Below are positions 43,260 to 52,536 of a stretch of 64,000 nt of DNA, one piece after another. The translations under genes were made by a program, and so were the position numbers. The DNA is from Variovorax sp. PCZ-1 (lineage in GTDB: Bacteria > Pseudomonadota > Gammaproteobacteria > Burkholderiales > Burkholderiaceae_C): the NCBI RefSeq assembly GCF_018413605.1, contig NZ_JAHCDN010000004.1:124001-188000 (forward strand), in the 5' to 3' direction. Below the pieces are notes generated by a model, which ran no database searches, was not told the DNA's origin, and saw nothing but the letters and a program-made list of their open reading frames with translations. The stretch's first letter is position 1. The number at the start of each line of letters is the position of its first letter.

Positions 43260-43288
43260 TTGACAAACAGATAGTTTAGGTTTAAATT
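43260..43288 (+). promoter_or_regulatory. Promoter of the CoA-dependent aromatic cluster
   Basis: -35 TTGACA (43260-43265), 17-bp spacer, -10 TAAATT (43283-43288). The predicted transcription start falls at the ATG (43296) or a base before, and no ribosome-binding site is seen, so the mRNA may be leaderless. ATTATTCATAAT (43286-43297), an interrupted palindrome, overlaps the start and is a candidate MarR site. Confidence 0.5.
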
Positions 43289-43295
43289 ATTCATA

Positions 43296-45707
43296 ATGTC
43301 TGAAAACAACCCTCTCTCCTCACAGCTCACCATTCTTTGCATCGGCGGCGGCCCCAGCGGCTTGTATTTCGCGCTGCTGATGAAAAAGCGTTTCCCAGCC
43401 ATGCGTGTGATCGTGGCTGAGCGCAATCGGCCCTTTGACACCTTCGGCTGGGGCGTGGTGCTCTCGGATCAAACTTTGGGCAATTTGAAAACCGCCGATC
43501 CCGAGAGCGCGCAGCTCATTGGCGATGCGTTCAACCATTGGGACGATATCGAGGTCTTCTTCAAAGGCCGCAGCATGCGCTCCACAGGCCATGGCTTTTG
43601 CGGCATTGGCAGAAAACATCTGCTCAATATCTTGCAAGAGCGCTGCCAAGCGCTTGGCGTGGAGCTGGTGTTTGAAACCGATGTGCAGGATGACCAGGCG
43701 CTTGCTGCGCAATACGGCGCAGATTTGGTGATTGCCAGCGATGGCCTGAACAGTCGGATTCGCACGCGCTACGCCGCCACTTATCAGCCCGATATCGACA
43801 CACGCCGCTGCCGCTTTGTTTGGCTGGGCACGAAGAAGACCTTTGATGCATTCACCTTCGCGTTTGAAAAGACAGAGCACGGTTGGTTTGCCGCGCATGC
43901 CTACAAATTCAACGAAGACACCTCGACCTTCATCGTAGAAACACCGCATGAGGTGTGGAAGGCGCATGGCTTGGATGCGATGGAGCAGCCAGAAGCCATT
44001 GCGTTTTGCGAAAAACTCTTTGCTAAGTATTTAGATGGCAATGCCCTCATGAGCAATGCCAGCCATTTGCGTGGCAGCGCGATCTGGATACAGTTTCCGC
44101 GCGTGGTTTGCGGCAATTGGGTGCACGAGGAAACGGTTGCTGGCAAGAATGTACCCATCGTGCTCATGGGAGATGCTGCGCACACGGCGCACTTCTCCAT
44201 TGGCTCGGGCACCAAGCTGGCGCTGGAAGATGCAATTGATTTGGCCGACGAGTTTGTTTTATATGGAAAAACGGCCAATCGCCCGCAAGAAATAAGCGCA
44301 AACAGCTATGCTTTTGATAGTGAATCGATTTCTAAGATTTTGCAAGCCTATCAAGCCCGCCGCAGCGTGGAAGTGCTGAAAATTCAAAACGCAGCGCGAA
44401 ATTCCACCGAGTGGTTTGAGAATGTGGAGCGCTATGCAGGCATGGAAGTCGAGCAGTTTTATTACAGCCTGCTCACCCGCAGCCAGCGCATCAGCCACGA
44501 CAACCTGCGTGTACGCGATGCGAAATGGTTGCTCGGGTATGAGAGCTGGTTTGGCAAACGCCCTAACGCAAAGCATCCCGTATTACCGATGCTCACACCC
44601 TTCAAGATGCGCGAGGTGCAGCTGAAAAATCGCATCGTTGTGAGCCCCATGGCCACCTACAGCGCAGTCGATGGCATCTTGCAAGATTTCCATCTCGTGC
44701 ACCTGGGCGCGCGCGCTTTAGGCGGCGCAGCGCTCGTGATGGTGGAGATGACTTCGCCCACGATGGACGGAAGAATCACGCCCGCTTGCCCGGTACTAGA
44801 GAATGATGCGCAACAAGCCGCGCTCGCTCGCATTGCACAATTTTTTAAAGCCAGCAGTGGCGCGAAATTAGGATTACAGCTCGGCCACAGCGGCCCCAAA
44901 GGCTCCACGCAACTCGGCTGGGAAACGACAGACGAGCCTTTAACCACTGGCAATTGGCCATTGATCGCCGCAAGCGCCGTGCCCTATGGCGAGCAAAACC
45001 AAATTCCTAAAGCGATGACCCGCGCTGATATGGATCGCATCACAGCCGCCTTCGTGGAAAGCACACGCCGCGCCCAAGCCGCAGGCATTGACTGGCTAGA
45101 GCTGCACTGCGCCCACGGCTATTTGCTCTCTAGCTTCATCTGCCCGCTCACTAATAAACGTAGCGATGAATACGGTGGTAGCTTAGAAAACCGCTGTCGC
45201 TATCCGCTCGAAGTGTTCAAAGCCATTCGAGCCGCATGGCCGCAAGGCAAGCCGATCAGCGTGCGCATCTCCGCACACGATTGGGCTGAAGGTGGCAACA
45301 CGGATGCCGATGCGGTAGAAATCGCGCGCCTCTTCCAAGCCGCTGGCGCAGACATGATCGACGTCTCCAGCGGCCAAACCACCCGCGCCGCCAAGCCGAT
45401 CTATGGCCGCATGTATCAAACGCCATTCGCAGACCGCATCCGCAATGAAATCGGCATCGCCACGATTGCCGTCGGTGCAATCACCGAGGCTGATCATGCC
45501 AACAGCATCATCGCCGCAGGCCGCGCAGACCTCTGCGCCATTGCTCGCCCGCATTTGGCAGATCCAGCATGGACGCTGCACGCCGCTGCACAGCAGCAAA
45601 GCCGCGATGTGGAATGGCCACTGCCCTACATCAGTGGCCGCGATCAGATGTACCGCGAAATCGCCAAAGCTCGAGCCATCCAAGAAGCGCTGGATGCAAC
45701 ACATTGA
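43296..45707 (+). CDS. 2-aminobenzoyl-CoA monooxygenase/reductase-type fusion (FAD hydroxylase plus OYE domain)
   Basis: 803 residues in two fused domains. The N-terminal flavin hydroxylase (1 to about 425) has [20 protein letters not shown], the NAD(P)H-binding DGLN segment, and [20 protein letters not shown]. From about 430 an old-yellow-enzyme barrel begins ([20 protein letters not shown]), with [20 protein letters not shown] as the active-site His/His-type region and [14 protein letters not shown]. This fusion is known from 2-aminobenzoyl-CoA monooxygenase/reductase of Azoarcus evansii, which hydroxylates and reduces the ring; salicylyl-CoA 5-hydroxylases are close relatives. An R1 copy is translated near residues 325-343 ([19 protein letters not shown]). 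It opens a + strand cluster of CoA-pathway genes. Confidence 0.88.
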   Translation: MSENNPLSSQLTILCIGGGPSGLYFALLMKKRFPAMRVIVAERNRPFDTFGWGVVLSDQTLGNLKTADPESAQLIGDAFNHWDDIEVFFKGRSMRSTGHGFCGIGRKHLLNILQERCQALGVELVFETDVQDDQALAAQYGADLVIASDGLNSRIRTRYAATYQPDIDTRRCRFVWLGTKKTFDAFTFAFEKTEHGWFAAHAYKFNEDTSTFIVETPHEVWKAHGLDAMEQPEAIAFCEKLFAKYLDGNALMSNASHLRGSAIWIQFPRVVCGNWVHEETVAGKNVPIVLMGDAAHTAHFSIGSGTKLALEDAIDLADEFVLYGKTANRPQEISANSYAFDSESISKILQAYQARRSVEVLKIQNAARNSTEWFENVERYAGMEVEQFYYSLLTRSQRISHDNLRVRDAKWLLGYESWFGKRPNAKHPVLPMLTPFKMREVQLKNRIVVSPMATYSAVDGILQDFHLVHLGARALGGAALVMVEMTSPTMDGRITPACPVLENDAQQAALARIAQFFKASSGAKLGLQLGHSGPKGSTQLGWETTDEPLTTGNWPLIAASAVPYGEQNQIPKAMTRADMDRITAAFVESTRRAQAAGIDWLELHCAHGYLLSSFICPLTNKRSDEYGGSLENRCRYPLEVFKAIRAAWPQGKPISVRISAHDWAEGGNTDADAVEIARLFQAAGADMIDVSSGQTTRAAKPIYGRMYQTPFADRIRNEIGIATIAVGAITEADHANSIIAAGRADLCAIARPHLADPAWTLHAAAQQQSRDVEWPLPYISGRDQMYREIAKARAIQEALDATH
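44266..44321 (-). repeat. R1 element, copy 13 (diverged), within the monooxygenase gene
   Basis: AAAAACGGCCAATCGCCCGC, then AAGAAATAAGCGCAAACAGC, then TATGCTTTTGATAGTGAATC. The order GGCC-N-GCC-GC-GCGC-GCTAT-ATAGT matches R1 in reverse, with many substitutions. Confidence 0.6.
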
Positions 45708-45716
45708 GGGACACAC

Positions 45717-46202
45717 ATGGATCTAGAAGCCCGCCTCCATACTGATCATGCCGACGAGCTGCGCCTGTGGCTGCGCATGCTCACTTGTACGCAACTGATC
45801 GAGCGCAACATCCGCGCCGCACTGCGTGAAAAATTCGACACCACGCTCCCGCGTTTCGACTTGATGGCGCAGTTGGAGCGTGCGCCGCAAGGACTGAAGA
45901 TGAACGAGTTATCTCGTCGCTTGATGGTCACAGGTGGCAATATCACGGGCATCACTGATCAGCTCGTCAACGAAGGGCTTGTGGAGCGAATGAGCGTGGA
46001 AGGCGATCGCCGCGCCTATCTCGTGAAGCTCACACCCGCAGGCCACGCAAGCTTCGAAGCCATGGCGCGCGAGCACGAAACCTGGATCACACAAGCCTTC
46101 GCCGGCCTCGGTGAAAAAGACATGACGCAACTGCACAAGCTCCTAGGCCGCGTGAAAGACAGCGCTGTGGCCATGAACTTGATGACCGATACACCTGCAT
46201 AA
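45717..46202 (+). CDS. MarR family transcriptional regulator
   Basis: 161 residues. The winged helix-turn-helix ([20 protein letters not shown]) with wing [20 protein letters not shown] lies at residues 60-115. It is 9 bp after the fusion monooxygenase gene and 6 bp before the enoyl-CoA hydratase gene, so it is in the operon it most likely controls. MarR proteins in such clusters usually sense the aromatic acid or its CoA ester. Confidence 0.92.
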   Translation: MDLEARLHTDHADELRLWLRMLTCTQLIERNIRAALREKFDTTLPRFDLMAQLERAPQGLKMNELSRRLMVTGGNITGITDQLVNEGLVERMSVEGDRRAYLVKLTPAGHASFEAMAREHETWITQAFAGLGEKDMTQLHKLLGRVKDSAVAMNLMTDTPA

Positions 46203-46207
46203 AAATC

Positions 46208-47062
46208 ATGAAGCACTACATCTCTGCCAATAATCCGATGCGCCCGCAATTCTCTGCGCAGCAATCTTATACAGCCAAGCATTTTTCTTATGCTTTCGAC
46301 GCAGGCATTGCGACGATCACACTCAATCGCCCTGACAAGAAGAATCCGCTGACTTTTGATTCCTACGGCGAGCTGCGCGATCTCTTCCGCAATTTCGTTT
46401 ACGCCACCGATGTGAAAGCAGTCGTGTTCACCGGCAGCGGCGGCAATTTCTGCAGTGGCGGCGATGTGCATGAAATCATTGGTCCGCTCACCAAGATGAG
46501 CATGCCCGAGATGCTGGAATTCACCCGCATGACGGGCGACTTAGTGAAAGCCATCAAGGCTTGCCCCCAGCCAGTGATTGCCGCGATTGACGGTATCTGC
46601 GCAGGCGCAGGCGCGATGATCGCACTCGCTGCGGATATGCGCCTAGGCACACCGAATGCAAAGACCGCCTTCCTCTTCACCCGCGTCGGTCTCGCAGGCG
46701 CAGACATGGGCGCATGCGCCTTGCTCCCCCGCATGATCGGCCAAGGCCGTGCCTCTGAATTGCTCTTCACTGGCCGCGCGATGACAGCGCAAGAGGGTTT
46801 GAATTGGGGTTTCTTCAATGCACTGCATGACAGCGCAGATCTGGGCGCTGCTGCCAACAAGCTGGCGGTGTCTCTGGCAGAAGGCCCAACATTCGCTCAC
46901 GGCATGACGAAAACCATGCTGCATCAAGAATGGGCGATGACGATTGATCAAGCGATTGAGGCAGAAGCTCAGGCGCAGGCGATTTGCATGAAGACAGGCG
47001 ATTTCACGCGGGCTTATGAGGCTTTCGTGGCCAAGCAGAAACCTGTTTTTGCAGGGGATTGA
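46208..47062 (+). CDS. Enoyl-CoA hydratase/isomerase family protein
   Basis: 284 residues. Crotonase motifs: the oxyanion-hole segments [20 protein letters not shown] and [20 protein letters not shown], then [21 protein letters not shown] roughly 30-residue N-terminal extension precedes the fold. In the 2-aminobenzoyl-CoA route the product of the fusion enzyme is degraded by beta-oxidation-like steps, and a hydratase is required. The Glu pair usual in hydratases is only partly visible (G-A-D-M-G region), so the exact reaction is unclear. Confidence 0.88.
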   Translation: MKHYISANNPMRPQFSAQQSYTAKHFSYAFDAGIATITLNRPDKKNPLTFDSYGELRDLFRNFVYATDVKAVVFTGSGGNFCSGGDVHEIIGPLTKMSMPEMLEFTRMTGDLVKAIKACPQPVIAAIDGICAGAGAMIALAADMRLGTPNAKTAFLFTRVGLAGADMGACALLPRMIGQGRASELLFTGRAMTAQEGLNWGFFNALHDSADLGAAANKLAVSLAEGPTFAHGMTKTMLHQEWAMTIDQAIEAEAQAQAICMKTGDFTRAYEAFVAKQKPVFAGD

Positions 47063-47083
47063 GATGAATACATTCAACGGCGC

Positions 47084-47196
47084 TTTTGAACGCAAAAGAC
47101 GCAAAAACTTCGCAGAAGTCGCAAAAAAGAAACAGCCAAATTTTGCTTTTTTCTTCTGCGACTTCTGCGTAACTTCTGCGTCTTTTGCATTCAAAA
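47084..47196. repeat. R2 long inverted repeat, copy 4
   Basis: Left arm from TTTTGAACGCAAAAGACGCA through CTTCGCAGAAGTCGCAAAAA; right arm CTTCTGCGACTTCTGCGTAA through TCTTTTGCATTCAAAA. It lies in the operon between the hydratase and the acyl-CoA dehydrogenase genes. Confidence 0.88.
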
Positions 47197-47224
47197 GGAA
47201 CGGTTTGTTCGCCGAGGCAGCATC

Positions 47225-48433
47225 ATGAATCTACGCGCCTCCACCAAACATTTAAGCCTGCCCTTCTTCGAAGCGCAGCACAAAGAAATCGGCAATTGCC
47301 TTGCCGATTGGTTGCCCAAGCAGAACATTGACGAAAGCGATGATCGCGCCGCTTGCAAGGCATGGGTGAAGCTGTTGGGCGCGAATCAGTGGTTGCGCTA
47401 CTGCGTGCCTGCTGCACACGGCGGAGCATTTGAAAAAATTGATTCCCGTTCGCTGGTAATCCTGCGAGAAAACCTTGCCTTCCATTCCGCGCTGGCAGAT
47501 TTCGCCTTCGCCATGCAAGGCTTAGGCAGTGGATCAATCTCGCTCGCAGGTTCGCCTGAGCTGCAGAAAAACTATCTGCCGCAAGTGGCGCGTGGCGAAA
47601 AGATTGCGGCCTTTGCACTTTCTGAGCCCGATGCAGGTAGCGATGTAGCTGCTATGAATACAGTAGCAGTCCACGCAGATTCTGCGCCGGTAAGTGGCCA
47701 TTTTTCTTATGAAATCAATGGGAAAAAGACTTGGATCAGCAATGGCGGTATCGCGGATTTTTACTGCGTCTTTGCCAAGACCGATATGCAAATGGGCTCG
47801 CGCGGTATCAGCGCATTTGTGATGGATGCGAATACGAAGGGCTTGGATGACAGCGAGCATATCGACGTGATCGCGCCGCATCCGCTGGCGCTCTTGAAGT
47901 TTGATGCTTGCAAAGTGCCGGGCAGCCAAATGCTTGGCGAAGAGAATGCGGGCTTCAAGCTGGCGATGGCTACTCTAGATATCTTCCGCCCCTCAGTTGC
48001 AGCGGCAGCTTTGGGCTTTGCGCGCCGAGCGCTGCACGAAGCACGCGAGTATGCGCAAGGTCGCAAAATGTTTGGCAAGACTTTGGCTGATCAACAAATC
48101 ACCCAAGCCAAGCTCGGCGAGATGGCTGCGCTCATTGATGCGGGCGCTGTGCTCACTTATCGCGCTGCTTGGATGCGCGATGTAGCCTTGGCATCTGGCG
48201 AAGCATCACGAGAAGACTACACAGCCGCCGCTGCCATGGCCAAGATGGTGGCCACCGAGAATGCCAACAAAGTGATCGATATGGCGCTGCAAATGCATGG
48301 CGGCATGGGCGTGAAGGTGGGAACACATATCGAAGCGCTCTACCGCGACATTCGCGCGCTGCGCATCTACGAAGGTGCGACGGAAGTGCAACAACTCATT
48401 TTGGGCAAGTCTGTTCTCACAGGGGTGATCTGA
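47225..48433 (+). CDS. Acyl-CoA dehydrogenase
   Basis: 402 residues. Family segments: FALSEPDAGSDVAAMNTVAV, KTWISNGGIADFYCVFAKTD, the FAD/substrate region QMLGEENAGFKLAMATLDIF, RKMFGKTLADQQITQAKLGE and the C-terminal LRIYEGATEVQQLILGKSVL, where the catalytic Glu lies in YEGATE. It oxidises an acyl-CoA at C2-C3. An R1 copy is translated at about residues 142-162 (AMNTVAVHADSAPVSGHFSY), in the beta-domain loop of the fold. The stop overlaps the ligase start (TGATG). Confidence 0.93.
   Translation: MNLRASTKHLSLPFFEAQHKEIGNCLADWLPKQNIDESDDRAACKAWVKLLGANQWLRYCVPAAHGGAFEKIDSRSLVILRENLAFHSALADFAFAMQGLGSGSISLAGSPELQKNYLPQVARGEKIAAFALSEPDAGSDVAAMNTVAVHADSAPVSGHFSYEINGKKTWISNGGIADFYCVFAKTDMQMGSRGISAFVMDANTKGLDDSEHIDVIAPHPLALLKFDACKVPGSQMLGEENAGFKLAMATLDIFRPSVAAAALGFARRALHEAREYAQGRKMFGKTLADQQITQAKLGEMAALIDAGAVLTYRAAWMRDVALASGEASREDYTAAAAMAKMVATENANKVIDMALQMHGGMGVKVGTHIEALYRDIRALRIYEGATEVQQLILGKSVLTGVI
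47650..47715 (+). repeat. R1 element, copy 14, translated within the acyl-CoA dehydrogenase gene
   Basis: TGCTATGAATACAGTAGCAG, then TCCACGCAGATTCTGCGCCG, then GTAAGTGGCCATTTTTCTTA. Full-length layout including the GGCCATTTTTCTTA tail seen in copy 3; read in frame. Confidence 0.75.
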
Positions 48434-50055
48434 TGAAATCTGTGCAAACCGATTCATTCGTACGCGATCAACTGCCGCCACCAGAGGCTTGGCCGCAGTA
48501 CCGTTTTGATCGCCCGGAGTTGCAGTTTCCAGATCAGCTCAATGCGGTAGAGCATTTGCTGGATCACGCAGTCAGCAAAAAGGGCTTTGCGAGCAATGTG
48601 ATGCTGCGCTCCGTGCAGCGCAACTTCACTTACACCGAGGCGCAAGGCGTGGTTAATCGCATTGCGGCGTATTTGATCGAGGATTGCAAACTCATCCCCG
48701 GCAATCGCGTGTTGCTGCGCGGCCCTAATTCCATCGGTATGGCTCTGTGTTGGCTCGCTGTGGTGAAAGCTGGTTTAGTAGCCGTGGCCACGATGCCGCT
48801 GCTACGTGCAAAAGAATTGTCAGAGATCATCACCAAAGCTCGGCCTTCTCTCGCTCTGTGCGATGGGCAATGGCTTGCTGAACTGGAAGCAGCACAACAG
48901 CAAAGCTCTTCACCCATGCAGCGTGTGATCTGCTTCAACTCTGAAGGCGCGCAAGATTTAGGACAACTCTACGCGAGCAAAAGTGGTGAGTTCACAGCCT
49001 GCCCCACACTCGCCACCGATGTGGCTATGATGGCTTTCACCAGCGGCACCACAGGCTTGCCCAAAGCCGCCGTGCATTTGCACCGCGATCTGCTCGCTGC
49101 CTGCGAATGCTGGCCACGCCATGTGTTGCAAGCCAAGCCCACCGACATCATCATCGGCTCGCCACCTCTGGCTTTCACCTTTGGCCTAGGCGGCCTGCTG
49201 CTCTTTCCCATGTGGGCCGGTGCAAGCGTGTATTTTCACGACAAAGCTTACACACCGGAAATCATGGTGGATGTGATCAACAACATCAAAGCCACCATCA
49301 GCTACACCGCTCCTACTTTCTACCGACAGATGGCCGCCTTCGCCAAAGCCAAAGGCGTGAAGAGCTTGCGCATCAGCGTGAGCGCGGGCGAAGGCTTGCC
49401 CGATGCCACGCGCCAACTTTGGAAAGAAGCCAGTGGGCTAGAAATGCTCGATGGCATTGGCGCAACCGAGATGTTTCACATCTTCATCTCCAGCGCGGGG
49501 GCAGACATCAAGCGTGGCGCGATCGGTAAAGTCGTCCCCGGCTACACCGCCAAAGTGGTGGATGACGAAGGCAATGAACTCCCACGCGGCAAAGTGGGCA
49601 AACTCGCCGTCATCGGCCCCACAGGTTGCAAATACTTCGCCGATGAACGCCAAAAGAACTATGTGAAAAACGGCTGGAACTACCCCGGCGATGCCTTCAT
49701 GCAGGATGTTGATGGCTATTTCTTCTTCCAAGCTCGAGCAGACGACATGATCATCAGCGCCGGCTACAACATCGGTGGCCCCGAGGTAGAAGACTGCTTG
49801 CTCAAACATCCCGCAGTCGCCGAATGCGGCGTGATCGGCGCACCTGACGAAGAGCGCGGCATGGTGGTGAAAGCTGTTCTTATATTGAAGAATGGTTTTG
49901 CAGGCGACGAGGCCATGGTGAAGACGCTACAAGAGCACGTCAAAACCAATCTCGCGCCTTACAAATACCCAAGACAAATCGAATTCCGCACTTCCTTGCC
50001 TCGCACTGAAACGGGTAAGTTGCAGCGGTTTAAGTTAAGGTCTTTGGCGAGCTGA
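48433..50055 (+). CDS. Benzoate/2-aminobenzoate-CoA ligase family enzyme
   Basis: 540 residues from the ATG overlapping the dehydrogenase stop; a longer open reading to 48169 is a shadow. ATP loop FTSGTTGLPKAAVHLHRDLL, then GIGATEMFHIFISSAGADIK (A5), GWNYPGDAFMQDVDGYFFFQ and ARADDMIISAGYNIGGPEVE (A7-A8), and the C-terminal TETGKLQRFKLR with the catalytic Lys. This is the aromatic-acid ligase type (benzoate, 2-aminobenzoate). In this cluster, anthranilate activation is the natural first step. Confidence 0.92.
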   Translation: MKSVQTDSFVRDQLPPPEAWPQYRFDRPELQFPDQLNAVEHLLDHAVSKKGFASNVMLRSVQRNFTYTEAQGVVNRIAAYLIEDCKLIPGNRVLLRGPNSIGMALCWLAVVKAGLVAVATMPLLRAKELSEIITKARPSLALCDGQWLAELEAAQQQSSSPMQRVICFNSEGAQDLGQLYASKSGEFTACPTLATDVAMMAFTSGTTGLPKAAVHLHRDLLAACECWPRHVLQAKPTDIIIGSPPLAFTFGLGGLLLFPMWAGASVYFHDKAYTPEIMVDVINNIKATISYTAPTFYRQMAAFAKAKGVKSLRISVSAGEGLPDATRQLWKEASGLEMLDGIGATEMFHIFISSAGADIKRGAIGKVVPGYTAKVVDDEGNELPRGKVGKLAVIGPTGCKYFADERQKNYVKNGWNYPGDAFMQDVDGYFFFQARADDMIISAGYNIGGPEVEDCLLKHPAVAECGVIGAPDEERGMVVKAVLILKNGFAGDEAMVKTLQEHVKTNLAPYKYPRQIEFRTSLPRTETGKLQRFKLRSLAS

Positions 50056-50061
50056 CCAAAA

Positions 50062-50204
50062 GAACGCAAAAGACGCAAAAATTCGCAGAAGCCGCAGAAA
50101 AAACCATGTCTTTTCCTATCGCTGCTCAAGCAATTCTTTGTCAATCGATCACCCTTCTTTCTACTATTTTGCGTCTTCTGCGCATTTTTGCGTCTTTTGC
50201 GTTC
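50062..50204. repeat. R2 long inverted repeat, copy 5
   Basis: Left arm GAACGCAAAAGACGCAAAAA then TTCGCAGAAGCCGCAGAAA; right arm TTTTGCGTCTTCTGCGCATT then TTTGCGTCTTTTGCGTTC, with a loop of about 65 nt. It lies between the ligase and RidA genes. Confidence 0.9.
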
Positions 50205-50243
50205 TCCTCTTAGCCTCGTACATACGTCTCAAGAAAGTACAAA

Positions 50244-50648
50244 ATGCATCAACTCCTCCAACCCCCAGATTGGGCGCCTGCAAAAGGTTATGCCAACGGT
50301 ATGGCCGTGACGCTCACCGCTGGCAGCCAGCTCATCTTCACCGGCGGGCAAATCGGCTGGAATGCGCAGCAGCAGTTTGAGAGCGATGATTTCATTGCGC
50401 AAACCAAGCAAGCGTTACTCAATGTGTTAGCGATTTTGAAAGAAGCTGGCGCAGCGCCAGAGCACATGACGCGCATGACTTGGTACATCATCGATTGCGA
50501 TGAATACAACGCACGCTTGCGCGAACTCGGTGGTGTTTACCGCGAAGTGATGGGAAAGAACTTTCCGGCGATGAGCTGTGTGGGCGTGGCGCGCTTGGTG
50601 GAGAAGCGCGCCAAAGTGGAGATTGAAGTCACGGCTGTGAAGCCTTGA
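50244..50648 (+). CDS. RidA family (enamine/imine deaminase) protein
   Basis: 134 residues. RidA/YjgF elements: GMAVTLTAGSQLIFTGGQIG, ALLNVLAILKEAGAAPEHMT with RMTWYIIDCDEYN, and the C-terminal FPAMSCVGVARLVEKRAKVE with the conserved Arg-like position and Glu. RidA enzymes hydrolyse enamines or imines to ketones and ammonia. In a 2-aminobenzoyl-CoA route the ring-reduced intermediate is an enamine, so a dedicated RidA would fit; this link is inference. It is the last gene of the + strand cluster. Confidence 0.9.
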   Translation: MHQLLQPPDWAPAKGYANGMAVTLTAGSQLIFTGGQIGWNAQQQFESDDFIAQTKQALLNVLAILKEAGAAPEHMTRMTWYIIDCDEYNARLRELGGVYREVMGKNFPAMSCVGVARLVEKRAKVEIEVTAVKP

Positions 50649-50668
50649 GCCATCTAGCGCAAACCGAT

Positions 50669-50733
50669 TGCTATTGAATTCGTAGCATCTCGCGCACAAT
50701 TTAATTGGCCAGACGGCCTTTTTGGCTTATAAA
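50669..50733 (+). repeat. R1 element, copy 15
   Basis: TTGCTATTGAATTCGTAGCA, then TCTCGCGCACAATTTAATTG, then GCCAGACGGCCTTTTTGGCT. It covers the last codons and stop of the convergent EamA gene, so its insertion reset that C-terminus. Confidence 0.7.
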
Positions 50734-51639
50734 TTTTGCACCAAAAAGCACAATGATCAATGCAGCACCCACGCAGGCCACGCCCGCCCATTGCCATGCG
50801 CTCACGCTCTCGCCCAAGAGCAACATACCTGCAGCGATACCAACGACGGGCACACCCAAGCTGAGTGGCGCGACGCGATTGGCCGCATGGCGCTTGAGCA
50901 AATTCGTCCACATCGCGTAGGCCGCAATCGTAGCAATCCAGCCCAGATAGGCAGCAGCCGCCCAAGCCGTCCACGGCGCTTGTATGAGGCTTTCAATCAC
51001 AGCTGGCACGCTGCCCGTATCGAGCGCGGCAGAGAGCAAGACGAATGGAATGATCGGCACAGCAGAACTCCACACCACAAAGGCTAATGCGTCATAGCCT
51101 GGAGCGGCTTGCTGCGCTTTGCGCGCAACGATATTTGATGCCGCCCACGAGGCAGCTGCACATAAATTCAACGCGAAAGAAAGCACGGTCACGCCTGATT
51201 GCAGCGTCGAGCCGGTGATGAAGTGCATCGCAAAGCACATCAACGCCAATGCCGCCATAGCTAAGCCTACAAGCTGCGCACGATTCAAACGCTCTTGCAA
51301 AAACAACAGCCCAAACAGCGCCGTAAAAAACACCTGCGTTTGCATCAACACCGAAGCCAATGATGCGGTCATGCCCAACTTCAAAGCGGTGAATAAGAAA
51401 CCAAATTGCCCAATGCCCTGCGCCACGCCATACAGCAGCACCCAGCGCCAAGGCAGGCCGCGCGGACGGATGAAGAGCAGCAGTGGAAAGGCCGCCAACA
51501 AATAGCGCGCCGCCCCCATCTGAAACGGCGTCCAGCTAGCCAAGCCCCATTTCATCACCACAAAATTCAAGCCCCAGCTGACCACAATGAACAAGGCAAA
51601 CGCGCTGTCACGCGCGGAAAAGCTGGGTGGTGAAGTCAT
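50701..51639 (-). CDS. EamA/DMT superfamily transporter
   Basis: 312 residues from the second ATG. Ten predicted helices in two five-helix EamA halves: ALFIVVSWGLNFVVMKWGLA and AGMLLLGESVSAWQWAGVAC mark the first and last ends, with a helix pair QGIGQFGFLFTALKLGMTAS between. DMT proteins export amino acids and other metabolites through the inner membrane. It resembles the O-acetylserine/cysteine exporter EamA in wording but the substrate is open. The C-terminus lies in an R1 element. Confidence 0.9.
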   Translation of the reverse strand: MTSPPSFSARDSAFALFIVVSWGLNFVVMKWGLASWTPFQMGAARYLLAAFPLLLFIRPRGLPWRWVLLYGVAQGIGQFGFLFTALKLGMTASLASVLMQTQVFFTALFGLLFLQERLNRAQLVGLAMAALALMCFAMHFITGSTLQSGVTVLSFALNLCAAASWAASNIVARKAQQAAPGYDALAFVVWSSAVPIIPFVLLSAALDTGSVPAVIESLIQAPWTAWAAAAYLGWIATIAAYAMWTNLLKRHAANRVAPLSLGVPVVGIAAGMLLLGESVSAWQWAGVACVGAALIIVLFGAKFISQKGRLAN

Positions 51640-51724
51640 GCATCGATTGTGGCGCAAAGTTGTTCTCGCCCCGTCTTGTATTCATGCTGATCAGCCACAC
51701 GATTGATGCTTTATGCTGCGTGTT

Positions 51725-52525
51725 ATGAATGTTTTAGATCCAGAAACGATTTCCAATTTCCAACGCGATGGTGCGGTTGTGTTGCGCGGTGTGTTCAACA
51801 CCATGCAACTGATGCAGCTTGAATTAGGCATCGAAGAGAACTTGGCCAACTTAAGCCCCTTGGCCATCACCGCTAGCGAGAGCGACGATCCTGGGCGTTT
51901 CATCGAAGATTTCTGCACTTGGCAAAGCAATGATCACTACGAGCAGATTCTTAAAACATCGGCCTTGCCCTTGATCGCCAAAGAGCTGATGCAAAGCCAA
52001 ACTGTGCGCCTGTATCACGATCATCTGCTCGTGAAAGAAAGCGGCACGCGCGCGCCCACGCCTTGGCATCAAGATCAGCCGTATTACAACGTGAGTGGCC
52101 GCCAGAATGTGAGCTTTTGGATTCCTGTCGATCCTGTGCCAGAGCAGAGTACGCTGCGCTTGATCGCAGGCTCGCACGAAGGCACTTGGTACATGCCGCG
52201 CACTTTCCGTGATGCGCAGGCCAAGTGGTTTCCTGAAGGCAGTTTGCAAGAGCTGCCTGATATCGAAGCTCATCCTGATCAATTCAAGCAACTCGCATGG
52301 GCGCTCGAGCCCGGTGATTGCATCGCCTTCCACATGCTCACCCTTCACGCTACGCGCGGCACACCGCCCGGTAATCGCCGCCGCGTGTTTTCTGCGCGCT
52401 ATTTGGGCGATGACGCAAGGCATGCGGTCAGACCCTGGCGTACCTCACCGCCCTTTGAGGGCTTGGCGCAGAGGCTTGCTGATGGCGCAGAAATGAACGA
52501 TGATATGTTTCCACGTTTGATTTGA
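51725..52525 (+). CDS. Phytanoyl-CoA dioxygenase (PhyH) family protein
   Basis: 266 residues from the ATG giving MNVLDPETISNFQRDGAVVL; another ATG lies four codons upstream. The Fe(II) facial triad is visible as His and Asp in TPWHQDQPYY near residue 110 and the distal His in LTLHATRGT near residue 210, followed by the 2-oxoglutarate Arg in RRRVFSARYLGDD. These enzymes use 2-oxoglutarate and O2 to hydroxylate small molecules. The substrate is unknown. It overlaps the next gene slightly if that gene's TTG is used. Confidence 0.9.
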   Translation: MNVLDPETISNFQRDGAVVLRGVFNTMQLMQLELGIEENLANLSPLAITASESDDPGRFIEDFCTWQSNDHYEQILKTSALPLIAKELMQSQTVRLYHDHLLVKESGTRAPTPWHQDQPYYNVSGRQNVSFWIPVDPVPEQSTLRLIAGSHEGTWYMPRTFRDAQAKWFPEGSLQELPDIEAHPDQFKQLAWALEPGDCIAFHMLTLHATRGTPPGNRRRVFSARYLGDDARHAVRPWRTSPPFEGLAQRLADGAEMNDDMFPRLI

Positions 52526-52536
52526 CAGAGCTCAAC

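Noticed and set aside
48169-48432. Extension of the aromatic-CoA ligase frame
   Set aside because: It overlaps the end of the acyl-CoA dehydrogenase gene in another frame; the TGATG overlap at 48431-48435 is the natural start.
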